Shown: piece by piece, positions 52,941-61,892 of the stretch | How the letters are laid out: the number at the start of each line of letters is the position of its first letter | Position numbering within the stretch: the first letter of the stretch is position 1 | From: Kitasatospora sp. NBC_01266 | GTDB taxonomy: Bacteria > Actinomycetota > Actinomycetes > Streptomycetales > Streptomycetaceae | DNA length: 64,000 bases | Direction: 5' to 3' | NCBI RefSeq assembly: GCF_036242395.1 | Contig: NZ_CP108458.1 | Coordinates: 6,696,001-6,760,000 of the forward strand | The notes under the pieces: model-generated | What the model saw: only the letters and a program-made list of their open reading frames with translations | Databases searched by the model: none | Told to the model about the DNA's origin: nothing | Made by a program: the position numbers and the translations under genes

Positions 52941-52967
52941 GGCGCCCGGCCGACCAGGCCGGGCGCC
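52941..52967. terminator. Bidirectional terminator between RIO kinase and GH27 genes
   Basis: Perfect 11-bp arms GGCGCCCGGCC (52941-51) and GGCCGGGCGCC (52957-67), with a 5-base loop, lie between the two convergent stops. Confidence 0.85.
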
Positions 52968-52988
52968 GAGGGGGATGCGGTCAACCGC

Positions 52989-55076
52989 TCAGGAGAGCAG
53001 GCTCCAGGACTGCCCCGGGGCGCTGCCGCTGGGTGAGTTGGTCACCACGGTGGACCCGGCGGTGGTGCCGGCGGTGTCCAGGGTCATGCCGTTGCCGACG
53101 TTGCTGATGACCAGTGCGCCGGTGCTGGTGTTCTGCAGCACCCGCCACTCCTGCCAGGGGTTGCCGGGCGAGTAGTTGAGCAGATAGGCGCTGTTGCCCG
53201 CGGCGGCGCCGGCGGCCAGCACGGTGTGGACCTGGGTGCCGGTGTCGCAGTTGTCGCTGATCTGGACGGTGCCGTCGGGGTTGCTGGTGAAGGTCCACTG
53301 CTCGGAGGTGTGGGTGTTCCACCAGGTGTTGATGTCCGCGTTGGCGCCCACCGCGGCGCTGCAGGTGCCGGCCACCTCCAGGGCCTGGCCGCCGGTGCCG
53401 CCGGCGCTGATCGCGTGGTACTTGCCGTCGCCGACGATGGTGGCGGGGACGGTGGTCGGCAGCGGGGTCAGGCGGTAGAGGGCGGCGGCGTGCGGGGCGA
53501 GCGTGGCGCTGATCGGGCCGGTGAAGTCGCCGGTGGCGCCGGACCACACCTCCTGGTAGGAGTAGCCGGTGCCGCCCAGGCCGAGCGCGCTGAGGCTGGT
53601 GGAGACGGTCTGGCTGTTGTTCGGGTCCTGGTTGACCAGCAGGACGGCGGTGTCGCCGTTGGCCAGCGGGCGCTGCAGCACGACCGGGGCGGTCGGCGAG
53701 TTGGGCGGGTTGCCGACCAGGGTGGCCGGCTTGGCGAGGGTGTCCTGGTCGATGGCGATCATGCCGGGGTTCTTCAGGATCGCCAGCGAGTCGGCGTTGA
53801 TGCCGGTGGACCAGGTGTTGCCGTACTGGTCGGTGTGCTGGGACTGCGCGGCGGTGCGCATATCGGCGCCGGAGATCAGCGGGGCCGCCATCATCGACAG
53901 GATCGAGGTCTCGGTGCGCGACTCGTCATCGGTGAACGGCTTGTGGCAGGTGCAGGTGTCGTCCACGCCGTAGTCGCCGTCGACGTCGTTCCAGCCGGTG
54001 AACATCATGTCCATGTCGTTCCAGCTGCCGGGCCGGACATTGGCCGAGTACTGCAGCGCGGTCTGCAACTGGCCGTCGTAGAGCACGCCGTTCAGCTCGC
54101 TGTCGCGGTCGCCGCCGATCCGGCAGAGGTTGGCCACCTGGCCGCACCAGACGCCGGTCGGCGAGTAGCCGGGGGCGTCGTACTGCGGGGTGCCGGCGGC
54201 CACGATGACCGGGTCGGTGCGGGCCGGGTCGTTGGCGTTCAGCAGGTACGGGACGCCGGTGTGCACGGGCTGCGCGGAGACGCTCAGGGTGACCTTCGGG
54301 CGGCCCTGGGCGGCGGAGGCCGCGTCGAGCGCCTTCTGGAAGGTCTGCACCCGGGCGTACATCGACTCGGTGAGTTCCTTGCCCTCGCCCTGGGTGTAGT
54401 AGTTGTGGCCGTCCGGGCCGATGATCTGCGGGCCGTAGGGGCAGTCGTCGTACTTGACGTAGTCGACGCCCCAGGAGACGAAGTCGTTGGCGTCGGTGGT
54501 CTCGTGGCCCAGGCTGCCGGGGTGGCCCTGGCAGGTGGTGTAGGTGTCGGTGGCGTACAGGCCGAACTTCATGCCCTTGCTGTGCGCGTACCAGGCCAGG
54601 TACTGGATGCCGTTCATGGTCTGCCCGTTGACCACCTGCGACGGGAAGTTGTTCGGGTCCGGGGTCAGGTCGCCCGAGGTCGGGTCGTTGCCGGTGCCGT
54701 CGGTGCCGGAGACCGGGTTGCCGTTGGCGTCGTAGAGCTGCATCGAGCCGTACGAGGTCTTGACGAAGGGGGCGCTCTGGCCGCTGCGGTACGGGAGCGA
54801 CCAGCCGTCGTCGATGGTGACGGTGTTGTAGCCCGCCGCCACCAGGCCGTTGGACGACATGAAGTCGATGGTGTCGACCATCTGCTGCTCGTTGACGCCG
54901 GTGCCCAGGCTGTTCCAGGAGTTCCAGCCCATCGGCGGGGTGAGGGCGTTGCCGTTGGCGAGTGCGGCGGCCGGGGGCGCGGTGGTGAGGGCGAGGGCGC
55001 CGAGTCCGGGGGTGGCGAGGGCCAGCGTCAGCAGCAGGCTGGGCAGGCGGGTGAGGCGTCGGGGTCTTACGCGCAT
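52989..55076 (-). CDS. Secreted GH27 alpha-galactosidase with ricin-type lectin domain
   Basis: 695 aa from ATG at 55076. A signal peptide ends near TTAPPAAALA. The GH27 barrel starts NALTPPMGWNSWNSLG, with nucleophile Asp210 in WGVDYVKYDDC. A C-terminal beta domain follows, then a ricin/CBM13 domain (about residues 555-695) with QxW repeats such as SEQWTF, QEWRVL and QSWSLL. It releases alpha-galactose from extracellular polymers such as galactomannan or plant glycans. First of three minus-strand glycosidase genes here, each with its own spacing. Confidence 0.95.
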   Translation of the reverse strand: MRVRPRRLTRLPSLLLTLALATPGLGALALTTAPPAAALANGNALTPPMGWNSWNSLGTGVNEQQMVDTIDFMSSNGLVAAGYNTVTIDDGWSLPYRSGQSAPFVKTSYGSMQLYDANGNPVSGTDGTGNDPTSGDLTPDPNNFPSQVVNGQTMNGIQYLAWYAHSKGMKFGLYATDTYTTCQGHPGSLGHETTDANDFVSWGVDYVKYDDCPYGPQIIGPDGHNYYTQGEGKELTESMYARVQTFQKALDAASAAQGRPKVTLSVSAQPVHTGVPYLLNANDPARTDPVIVAAGTPQYDAPGYSPTGVWCGQVANLCRIGGDRDSELNGVLYDGQLQTALQYSANVRPGSWNDMDMMFTGWNDVDGDYGVDDTCTCHKPFTDDESRTETSILSMMAAPLISGADMRTAAQSQHTDQYGNTWSTGINADSLAILKNPGMIAIDQDTLAKPATLVGNPPNSPTAPVVLQRPLANGDTAVLLVNQDPNNSQTVSTSLSALGLGGTGYSYQEVWSGATGDFTGPISATLAPHAAALYRLTPLPTTVPATIVGDGKYHAISAGGTGGQALEVAGTCSAAVGANADINTWWNTHTSEQWTFTSNPDGTVQISDNCDTGTQVHTVLAAGAAAGNSAYLLNYSPGNPWQEWRVLQNTSTGALVISNVGNGMTLDTAGTTAGSTVVTNSPSGSAPGQSWSLLS

Positions 55077-55138
55077 GGGTGCGGCTCCAGGAGGGCGCGT
55101 GGAGGTGGGGGAGGTGGGGGTCGCACAGAAATACACAA

Positions 55139-55162
55139 GCGCCTCGGCGGATGCCGAGGCGC
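55139..55162. promoter_or_regulatory. 10-bp hairpin in the GH27 leader
   Basis: GCGCCTCGGC (55139-48) and GCCGAGGCGC (55153-62) with a GGAT loop lie 63 bases before the GH27 start. A further inverted pair GTCAACA/TGTTGAC (55240-46, 55264-70) lies upstream near the probable promoter. The hairpin could be an attenuator or mRNA stabiliser. Confidence 0.5.
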
Positions 55163-55329
55163 GGCCCACCGCTGCGGCAGCGGTACGAGCTGGGGGATCG
55201 CTGCTGCCGCCTGTGGGAGTGTAATTGCACATGCGATATGTCAACAGTCCCTATGCGGAACTTTGTTGACTCGTGATTGATTGTGTGCGGCGGGTGGGAC
55301 CTGGGCGCGCCGAACCTGGGCGTGCCGGG

Positions 55330-57555
55330 TCAGGGCGCGCCCGGAGTGTCGGGCCCGCCGGTGTGGTCGAGCAGCGGCAGCAGGAGTGCCGCCGACCAGC
55401 TGAAGTTGCTGGAGTTGAGGCCCGCGCCGGTGAGCGGGTCGTAGTTCTCCCGGATCGGCTGGTCGCCCGTCAGCCCCTGAGCGGTGGCCAGCAGGCGGTC
55501 CAGCAGGGTGCGCGCGTCGGTGGCGTAGCCGTAGCGCTGGAGGCCGGTCAGCGCGAAGTAGGCCTGGTCCAGCCAGACCGCGCCACGCCAGTAGCCGGTG
55601 GCGTCGAAGCTCGGCGAGCTCTTCGCCACGCTCGGGAACGGCATCGCGGTGCCGAACTGCGCCGGATCGGTGAGCGCCGTCCGGATCGCCGCCGCCTGCG
55701 CGGGGGAGGCGACGCCGGTCCACAGCGGGGTGATCCCCTCCGCGCCCCGGCCCCGGCTGACCAGGCGGGCCCCGGTGTCGAGCGCGGTGTCGTAGAACCA
55801 GCCGGTCGCCGGGTCGTACATCCGCTCGCGCACCTGCGCGGCCAGCGCGTCCGAGGTGGCCTGCCAGTGGGCCGCCTCCCCGCCCCGGCCCAGTTGGGCG
55901 GCGATCAGCGCCAGGTAGTGGCGGTCGGCGGCCAGGTAGGAGTTGAGATCGACCGACTCCTGGTTGAGCGAGTAGCCGACCAGCGCGCCGGAGGCGTCGC
56001 GGTTCTCCAGGGGCGCTGTGCCGGAGGCGGCGTCGAAGCGCGGTGCGTCGTCCATGCCGCTCTCCCAGGCTGCCGCCTGCCGGATGTCCTCCGCCGTGGC
56101 GTTGCCCGGATCGACGGTGGCGCCGTACTCGGCCAGGCCGTCACCGGTGTGCTCGCGATCGCGCGTCCACCAGTCCTGATAGGCCGCCAACTTGGGGTAG
56201 AGCTCGGCCAGGAACGCGGTGTCGTGGGTGGTCTGGAAGACCTGCCAGACGGACCAGGCGGCCAGCGGCGGCTTCGAGTTGCGCTGGTTCCAGTTGCCGC
56301 CGCCGTGCGCCGGGTCGGTGTAGAAGATGCAGTCCGGGATCATCCCCGCGTCGTGCGGGTAGTTCGGATCGCCGGGCTGCACCTGGTAGTCGAACATCGC
56401 GCGGATCTGCGACTCGGCCAACCCCGGGTCGAAGACGGCGGTGCCGACCGCCTGCTTCCAGGTGTCCCAGGCCCAGCTGCCGCCGGTGAACCACTTGTAG
56501 GAGATCGACGGGGTCACCGTGTCGTGCCGCAGCGCCCCGGCGGGGCTGCGCCAGTTGGTGGTCAGCGTCTCCACCGCCTTGACCGCGAGCCGGCGCCGGT
56601 CGGCGGGCACGCTCGCGGTGGCCGCCGCCAGATAGCCGCGCCAGCGCCGGTCGACGGCGTCGGCGGCCCGCGCCACCGCCCCCGGCCGGCCCAGCAGTTC
56701 GCGGGTCGCCGCCTGTTCGCGGGCCCGCTCGGCGAGGGTGAAGGTGTAGGACTCGGTCCAGTCGACGTTCTGCCGTGCCCCGGGCGCCAGTTGGACGGGC
56801 GCGGCGGCCTCGGTGCGGTAGGAGTCGCCGCTGACCGTGGTGTTGACCGGGCGGTCGTGGGTGACCTCGAACCGCTCGGTACCGTCGCTCAGGAAGTCGT
56901 AGGTCTGCTGGACCCGGGCGAAGTCCACCGCCACCCCGCTGCCGGTGGCCAGCAGGCTGGGTGCGCTGCGCATCGGCTCGTCGGCGGGGCGCAGCAGATC
57001 GCCGCTCCAGCCGACGTCCAGGGTACGGGAGTTGGTGCCCTGGTTCGCCAGCGAGGCCTGGACCAGGGCGGTCCGGTCGCTGGTGAAGCGCAACTCCAGG
57101 GTCAGGCGCAGGCCCTGGCCGAGGTCGTAGTGCTCCTCCAGCCGGCCCGGCAGCGAGTCGAAGACCGGGGTGCCGCCCTGGGCGAGGTTCAACGGCTGGC
57201 CGTGCTCGCTGAGTTGGATCCGGGTGAAGGACTTGCTCAGCCACCACGGGTACTCGTGGGCGATGTAGAGCGGGCCGGTGAAGCCGCCGTACATCGCGCT
57301 GTCGCCGGGCGCCGGCAGGGCGTAGGCGTGCCAGGCACCCTGGTCGGCGAAGACGGTGATCGGGTTGCTGTCGGTGCCGTCGCCGGGCAGCGCGGTGTCG
57401 GGGGTGCCGTGCAGGTCCAGCACGTTGGCGTAGGCGGCGGGATCGGCGGCCGCGGCGGAGCCGGTGGTGGTGGCGCCGGCCGGGGCGGCGCAGACGGCGG
57501 CGGCCAGCAGGAGGGTGGCGGCCGTGGCCGCGGTGGTGCGGAGTAATCGTTTCAT
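55330..57555 (-). CDS. Secreted GH63-like alpha-glucosidase (YgjK-like)
   Basis: 741 aa; ATG preceded by AGGAAGG. A signal peptide ends near AAPAGATTTG. An N-terminal beta-sandwich (about 40-270) is followed by an alpha/alpha barrel with acid Asp364 in GGSWAWDTWKQ. Later segments MIPDCIFYT, NSKPPLAAW and ESGMDDAPRFD are typical of GH63 YgjK-type enzymes. Eukaryotic GH63 removes glucose from N-glycan precursors; bacterial members act on alpha-glucosides such as Glc-alpha-1,3-linked sugars or glucosylglycerate. The substrate is uncertain. Confidence 0.88.
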   Translation of the reverse strand: MKRLLRTTAATAATLLLAAAVCAAPAGATTTGSAAAADPAAYANVLDLHGTPDTALPGDGTDSNPITVFADQGAWHAYALPAPGDSAMYGGFTGPLYIAHEYPWWLSKSFTRIQLSEHGQPLNLAQGGTPVFDSLPGRLEEHYDLGQGLRLTLELRFTSDRTALVQASLANQGTNSRTLDVGWSGDLLRPADEPMRSAPSLLATGSGVAVDFARVQQTYDFLSDGTERFEVTHDRPVNTTVSGDSYRTEAAAPVQLAPGARQNVDWTESYTFTLAERAREQAATRELLGRPGAVARAADAVDRRWRGYLAAATASVPADRRRLAVKAVETLTTNWRSPAGALRHDTVTPSISYKWFTGGSWAWDTWKQAVGTAVFDPGLAESQIRAMFDYQVQPGDPNYPHDAGMIPDCIFYTDPAHGGGNWNQRNSKPPLAAWSVWQVFQTTHDTAFLAELYPKLAAYQDWWTRDREHTGDGLAEYGATVDPGNATAEDIRQAAAWESGMDDAPRFDAASGTAPLENRDASGALVGYSLNQESVDLNSYLAADRHYLALIAAQLGRGGEAAHWQATSDALAAQVRERMYDPATGWFYDTALDTGARLVSRGRGAEGITPLWTGVASPAQAAAIRTALTDPAQFGTAMPFPSVAKSSPSFDATGYWRGAVWLDQAYFALTGLQRYGYATDARTLLDRLLATAQGLTGDQPIRENYDPLTGAGLNSSNFSWSAALLLPLLDHTGGPDTPGAP

Positions 57556-57566
57556 CGGAGCCTTCC

Positions 57567-59615
57567 TCAGGTGGCGGTCCTCGGGTGGAGCAGCACCGCG
57601 GCGTCGAGCGGGCCCAGGGTCAGCCGGTCGGCCTGGGCCGTCCCGGTGAGCAGGTCCCGGGCGCCGCGCCAGTGGTCCGGCAGCGCGACCTGCGCCGCGC
57701 GGTGGCCGTGATTGAGCAGGAAGAGATGGTCGCGGCCGTCAGGTGCCGTGCGCACGGTGGCCTCCACCTCCTCGGGGACGGTCAGCACCGGGGCGACGCC
57801 GGCGGCGGCGAGCAGCAGGTCGAGCACCGCGCCGGTGTCCGCGCCGAGGTGGCAGCCCAGGTACCAGGCGTTGGCGTGCCGGGTGACGGCGGGCCGCCCG
57901 GCCAGGGGGCCCTCGGCGTAGCGGGCGACGGGGACGGCGGCCTCGCACTCCAGCCACTCGCTCCAGAGGGTGGCGGCGAGCGTGCCGTCGCCGTCCCGCA
58001 GCTCCACCGGCACGGTGGCCCCGTCCGCCAGCGGCCAGCACTCGTCCACCACTACCCCGAGCAGCTCGCGCAGCGGGCCCGGCGCGCCGCCCGGGTGGAC
58101 CTGGTCGTGCCCGTCCACCACGCCGCTGAACGGTCCGCACATCAACTGGCCGCCCTGTGCGGTGAATTCGGACAGCCACTGGGCGGTCTCCGGGCGCAGC
58201 AGGTAGAGATTGGGTGCCAGCACCGCGCGGTAGCCGCCCAGTTCGGTGCCGGGGCGGACGAAGTCCACCGCCACCGCGCGCCGGTGCAGCGCCGTGTACC
58301 AGGGCAGCAGCAGGGTCGACCAGCGCATCCGGGCCGACGGGTGCTCGTCCAGCTCCAGTGCCCACCAGGACTCCCAGTCCAGCACGATCGCCGTCTCGGC
58401 CCGCGAGCGCCCGCCCGCCACCGAGCCCAGCCGGGCCAGTTCGGCGCCGAACCGCACGGTCTCCCGCCAGCCGCGGGAGTCGGTGCCCCGGTGCGGCAGC
58501 ATCGCGCTGTGGAACTTCTCGGTCCCGGCCCGCGAGGCCCGCCACTGGAACGAGAGCACCCCGTCCGAACCGCGAGCCACCGCCTGCAGTGCCCAGAGCC
58601 GGCGCTGCGCCGGCGTCTTGGGCAGGTTGACGGCCCGCCAGCTGACCGCTGACGGCGCCTGCTCCAGCAGCAGCCAGGGCGCGCCGCCCTTGAGCGAGCG
58701 CATCAGGTCGTAGTTCAGCGCCGCCCGCACCTGGGTCTGCGGATCGGCCGGGTCCGGGTAGGCGTCGTCCGAGACCAGGTCCTCCTCCTCGGCCCAGCGC
58801 CAGTAGTCCAGCGGTTTGGACATCGACATGAAGTTGGTGGTGACCGGTACCCCGGGGGAGAGTTCGGTCAGCACCGCCCGCTCCGCGCGATGGCAGGCCA
58901 GCAGCGCGTCCGAGCAGAACCGGCGCCAGTCCAGCTGCTGGGTCGGGTTGACCGGTCCGGGCGCCCGGCGCGGCGGCTCGACCTCGGCCAGCTCGCCGTA
59001 CTGCTGGGACCAGGCAGCCGTTCCCCAGGCCTGGTTGAGCCGCTCGACCGAGCCGTAGCGGCGGGCCAGCCAGCGCCGGAAGTCGGCTGCCGACTCGGCG
59101 CAGAAGCACTCGGTGACGTGGTCGCCGTACTCGTTGTGCACGTGCCAGAGCGCCAACGCCGGGTGGCCGGCGTACCGCTGGGCCAGCGCCCGGGCCAGTC
59201 GCACGGCCGCCGCGCGGTAGACCGGCGAGGAGGGGCAGTAGTGCTGACGGGAGCCGAACTCCAGCCGCACCCCGTCGGCGGTGACCGGCAGCACCTCCGG
59301 GTGGGCGCGGACCAGCCAGGCGGGCGGCGAGGCGGTCGCGGTGGCCAGGTCGACGGCCACGCCGTGCCCGTGCAGCAGCTCCAGCAGCCGGTCCAGCCAG
59401 TCGAACTCCCAGCGCTCCGGCCCGGGTTGGATCCTGCCCCAGGCGAACACCCCGACCGTGACCAGGTTGACCCCGGCCTGCCGCATCAGTACCACGTCCT
59501 CGGCCCAGACCTCCTCGGGCCACTGCTCGGGGTTGTAGTCCCCGCCGTACAGCAGACCCGGCACCCGGGTCAGGTGGTGCGCGGCGGGGACACCGGACGT
59601 GGCGGGAGCGGCCAC
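57567..59615 (-). CDS. GH42 beta-galactosidase, cytoplasmic
   Basis: 682 aa from GTG at 59615, chosen because CAGGAGGCAGCT precedes it; an upstream start at 59672 would add a basic tail. N-terminal LLYGGDYNPEQWPEEVW is a GH42 hallmark. Acid/base Glu162 lies in VHNEYGDH and nucleophile Glu318 in LLLEQAPSAVSW. Trimerisation and C-terminal beta domains follow. No signal peptide. It ends 11 bases before the GH63 start, so the two are probably co-transcribed (GH42, GH63), possibly with GH27. Confidence 0.95.
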   Translation of the reverse strand: MAAPATSGVPAAHHLTRVPGLLYGGDYNPEQWPEEVWAEDVVLMRQAGVNLVTVGVFAWGRIQPGPERWEFDWLDRLLELLHGHGVAVDLATATASPPAWLVRAHPEVLPVTADGVRLEFGSRQHYCPSSPVYRAAAVRLARALAQRYAGHPALALWHVHNEYGDHVTECFCAESAADFRRWLARRYGSVERLNQAWGTAAWSQQYGELAEVEPPRRAPGPVNPTQQLDWRRFCSDALLACHRAERAVLTELSPGVPVTTNFMSMSKPLDYWRWAEEEDLVSDDAYPDPADPQTQVRAALNYDLMRSLKGGAPWLLLEQAPSAVSWRAVNLPKTPAQRRLWALQAVARGSDGVLSFQWRASRAGTEKFHSAMLPHRGTDSRGWRETVRFGAELARLGSVAGGRSRAETAIVLDWESWWALELDEHPSARMRWSTLLLPWYTALHRRAVAVDFVRPGTELGGYRAVLAPNLYLLRPETAQWLSEFTAQGGQLMCGPFSGVVDGHDQVHPGGAPGPLRELLGVVVDECWPLADGATVPVELRDGDGTLAATLWSEWLECEAAVPVARYAEGPLAGRPAVTRHANAWYLGCHLGADTGAVLDLLLAAAGVAPVLTVPEEVEATVRTAPDGRDHLFLLNHGHRAAQVALPDHWRGARDLLTGTAQADRLTLGPLDAAVLLHPRTAT

Positions 59616-59778
59616 AGCTGCCTCCTGGGGCTGAGAGCGGGACGGCGGTGACCGATTTCCGTACAGCGGCACACAGAATCAAACGGAATCGGACCCGTAC
59701 TCGTCAAGAGCGCGGTGCTGGGCGGCCGTTCGGAGCCGGCCCGCCCGGACGGCCCGGACAGCCCGCCCGGACAGCAGC

Positions 59779-59811
59779 GAACCCCGTCGAGACCGGGTCT
59801 CGACGGGGTTC
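59779..59811 (-). terminator. Terminator downstream of the VC0807-like gene
   Basis: 16-bp perfect arms (GAACCCCGTCGAGACC, 59779-94, and its complement, 59796-811) around a single central G; it lies 24 bases beyond the stop of the minus-strand gene. Confidence 0.85.
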
Positions 59812-59834
59812 GGAGTTGGTGTCCTGACGTCTGT

Positions 59835-60611
59835 TCAAACCTTCAGACCGTTACGGGTGATGTACCAGAAGTGGAAGCCGAACAGGCCGCCCAGTACGAC
59901 CAGCCACTGCAGCGAGTTGACCAGCGGGACCGCCCCGATCGGCAGGGTGCAGGCGAAGACCACCCGGATCGCGGCGTCCAGCAGGAAGCCGCCGCCCCAG
60001 ACCGCCGTCAGCAGCCGGATCTGGTGCCGGAAGACCGGCTCGGTGTGCCAGCGGTCCAGCCACACCTGGGCGCCCGCCTCGCCGATCTTCGCGGCGACGA
60101 TGGAACGCGCGGCGGTGAGCATGAACGGCCGCTGGGTAGCCAGGGTGCCCAGCACCCAGAGGCCGACCACCCCGAAGAGCCAGCTGTCCCGGATCAGCAG
60201 GACCCGCGCGCTCCCGGTGACCAGCGACATCAGCGTGCCGGCCGCCAGCAGCACCAGGGTGAAGACCGGCATCACCTCGACCCGGCCGCGCTTGACCATC
60301 CCGTACACCATCCACGGCACCACCAGCACGCCGCTGATCACCAGGGCCGCCCACTGGCTCATGCCCAGGCCGGTCAGCAGGTAGTAGCCGCCCAGCGGCA
60401 GCCCCAGCTCGAAGACCAGCCCCTGGATCAGCTTCCGGCGCCCGGCTGCCGCCCTGGCCTTCGCCGCCGCGGCGTCCGGTGCTGCGGCGTCTGGTGCTGC
60501 GGCGTCCGGTGTCGCCGTGGCCTCGGGCGTCGGCTCGGCCGTCGCTGCGGTGGTCGGCTCGGCCGTCGGCGCGGTCGCGGTCCCGGCCCGGTGCTCCACG
60601 AGGTTCCCCAT
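59835..60611 (-). CDS. VC0807-like membrane protein
   Basis: 258 aa from ATG at 60611. The N-terminus is a low-complexity Ala/Thr/Pro stretch with three PDAAA units, encoded by 15-bp repeats. Six hydrophobic helices follow (LVFELGLPLGGYYLL, ALVISGVLVVPWMVYGM, and so on) and the pattern fits the VC0807 family of unknown function. It is downstream of and probably co-transcribed with the TetR gene, and likely the target it controls. Confidence 0.85.
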   Translation of the reverse strand: MGNLVEHRAGTATAPTAEPTTAATAEPTPEATATPDAAAPDAAAPDAAAAKARAAAGRRKLIQGLVFELGLPLGGYYLLTGLGMSQWAALVISGVLVVPWMVYGMVKRGRVEVMPVFTLVLLAAGTLMSLVTGSARVLLIRDSWLFGVVGLWVLGTLATQRPFMLTAARSIVAAKIGEAGAQVWLDRWHTEPVFRHQIRLLTAVWGGGFLLDAAIRVVFACTLPIGAVPLVNSLQWLVVLGGLFGFHFWYITRNGLKV

Positions 60612-60688
60612 GACTGTCCTACCCCCAACTGAGTGATCTGTGTGACCTGCGAGAACTTCTGCCGTAGCTGTCGGGTCGCCGGCGCCCA

Positions 60689-61288
60689 TCACGGCTCCCG
60701 GATGGTGGCGCGATCGAAGAGATCCGCCAACTCGCGCGCCAGCGGCGCCACGTCGAGATGCGGTTCGGCGTGCCAGCGCATCACCACCGCGTCGATGGCG
60801 CCGCGGATCGCGGTGACCATCACCCAGGCGTCGAACTCGCGGAACTCGCCGAGCTTCTGCGCCTCTTCCATCCGCTGCTGCTGGATGTCCATCACCGTGT
60901 GCAGCGAGTCGTGGTAGCCGTCCCAGGACGGGTCGTCGCCCCGGGTGTTGGGCAGCACCTCCAGCAGGGCCGCCAGGTGCTTGGGATAGACCGCGAGCAG
61001 TTCGATGTTGGCCTCGATGTAGGCCCGCAGCCGGCCGCGATTGCCCTCGGCCTGCTCGATCCGGGGCAGCATGTAGGCCTGCGACACCCGCATCACCTCG
61101 GCGGCGACCTCGCGCATCAGGTCGTCCTTGCCCGCGAAGTGGTACGAGATCATCCCGGTGCTGCTCAGCCCCGCCTGCTTCGCGATCTTGGCGAACGAGG
61201 TCTTCGCGTATCCGACCTCCGCGAGCACCTCGATCGCGCCCTGCACGATCTGGGTCCGCCGCGCGGACTCGGTGAAGGTTCGGCCCAT
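60689..61288 (-). CDS. TetR-family regulator
   Basis: 199 aa from ATG at 61288, with AAGGAG upstream; the open frame extends further but is low-complexity. N-terminal helix-turn-helix IVQGAIEVLAEVGYAKTSFAKIAKQAGLSSTGMISYHFAGKDDLM. The ligand-binding helices follow. Two palindromic sites (61339-61386) lie 51 bases upstream of its start, so it probably represses its own operon, including the VC0807-like gene. Confidence 0.95.
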   Translation of the reverse strand: MGRTFTESARRTQIVQGAIEVLAEVGYAKTSFAKIAKQAGLSSTGMISYHFAGKDDLMREVAAEVMRVSQAYMLPRIEQAEGNRGRLRAYIEANIELLAVYPKHLAALLEVLPNTRGDDPSWDGYHDSLHTVMDIQQQRMEEAQKLGEFREFDAWVMVTAIRGAIDAVVMRWHAEPHLDVAPLARELADLFDRATIREP

Positions 61289-61338
61289 CTGCCCGCTCCT
61301 TGCTTTCCCAAGCTGGTTCTTGCTTGCTCGCGCTGTTT

Positions 61339-61386
61339 CTTGCTTGCCTGAGCAAAACTGTAGGCCTGTTTGCTCAGGCAAGCAAG
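61339..61386. promoter_or_regulatory. Double palindromic operator of the TetR gene
   Basis: 18-bp perfect inverted arms (61339-61356 and 61369-61386) are separated by 12 bases. Each arm contains a palindrome TTGCT-N6-AGCAA. This gives two dimer sites in a TetR-like arrangement. Confidence 0.75.
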
Positions 61387-61423
61387 TCATGGCGGCCGAT
61401 CGGATGAAGGTGCCGGATTCACG

Positions 61424-61495
61424 CCCGTTGAGCCCGTTGAGCCCGTTGAGCCTGCTAAGCCTGCTAAGCCTGCTAAGCCTGTTAAGCCTGTTAAG
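61424..61495. repeat. Eight-copy 9-bp tandem repeat
   Basis: Units CCCGTTGAG (three), CCTGCTAAG (three) and CCTGTTAAG (two) run without gaps from 61424. Each variant is itself a homogeneous block, which indicates stepwise amplification. In one plus-strand frame it encodes repeating Leu-Ser units but there is no sign of translation. Confidence 0.9.
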
Positions 61496-61506
61496 CCATG
61501 GAGAAA

Positions 61507-61545
61507 ACGATTCGGCCGGGATCGAGATGATCCCGGCCGAATCGT
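61507..61545. terminator. Orphan strong hairpin
   Basis: 17-bp perfect arms (61507-61523 and 61529-61545) around GAGAT. It lies between two divergently read genes, so it terminates neither; it may end a short transcript over the tandem repeat. Confidence 0.7.
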
Positions 61546-61892
61546 CCGTGTCGCCAGGTGCCATCAAGACTGCCGCATGGCCGGGCGAACGTTCACCCCT
61601 GCTGTGGGGCGCCGCCCCCCTACCCGCCGCTGCGACCCGTGGTCGCCCTGACGCGGGACCGCCGGTTACGCCCCGGCCGCCGGCTGGTCAGGCCGGCCGC
61701 TGTGGCGCGGGGTTGCCGGCCGCTGTGGCTCGGGGGCGCGGCTCGGGGTTGCGGCCGGGAGTGGGCCAGGGTTGCCTCAGGGCCGGGTCAGGGCCTGCTC
61801 GGGGCGGATCCCGGATGGCCGGGGCGGGCGTGGCGCAGCAGACTTCTCGCTGTCACCGACCGGACCGCGAAGCACCGCCGAGGAGTACCGAG
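61546..61892. other. 347-bp stretch without a supported gene
   Basis: Very GC-rich; the plus-strand frame of the next gene is open here but reads as Arg/Gly/Pro-rich low complexity and is preceded by a better start at 61893. It probably holds the promoter for that gene. Confidence 0.5.

Noticed and set aside
61128..61892. Extension of the serine hydrolase reading frame to 61128
   Set aside because: It would translate the TetR gene antisense and the tandem repeat; ribosome site and signal peptide place the start at 61893.
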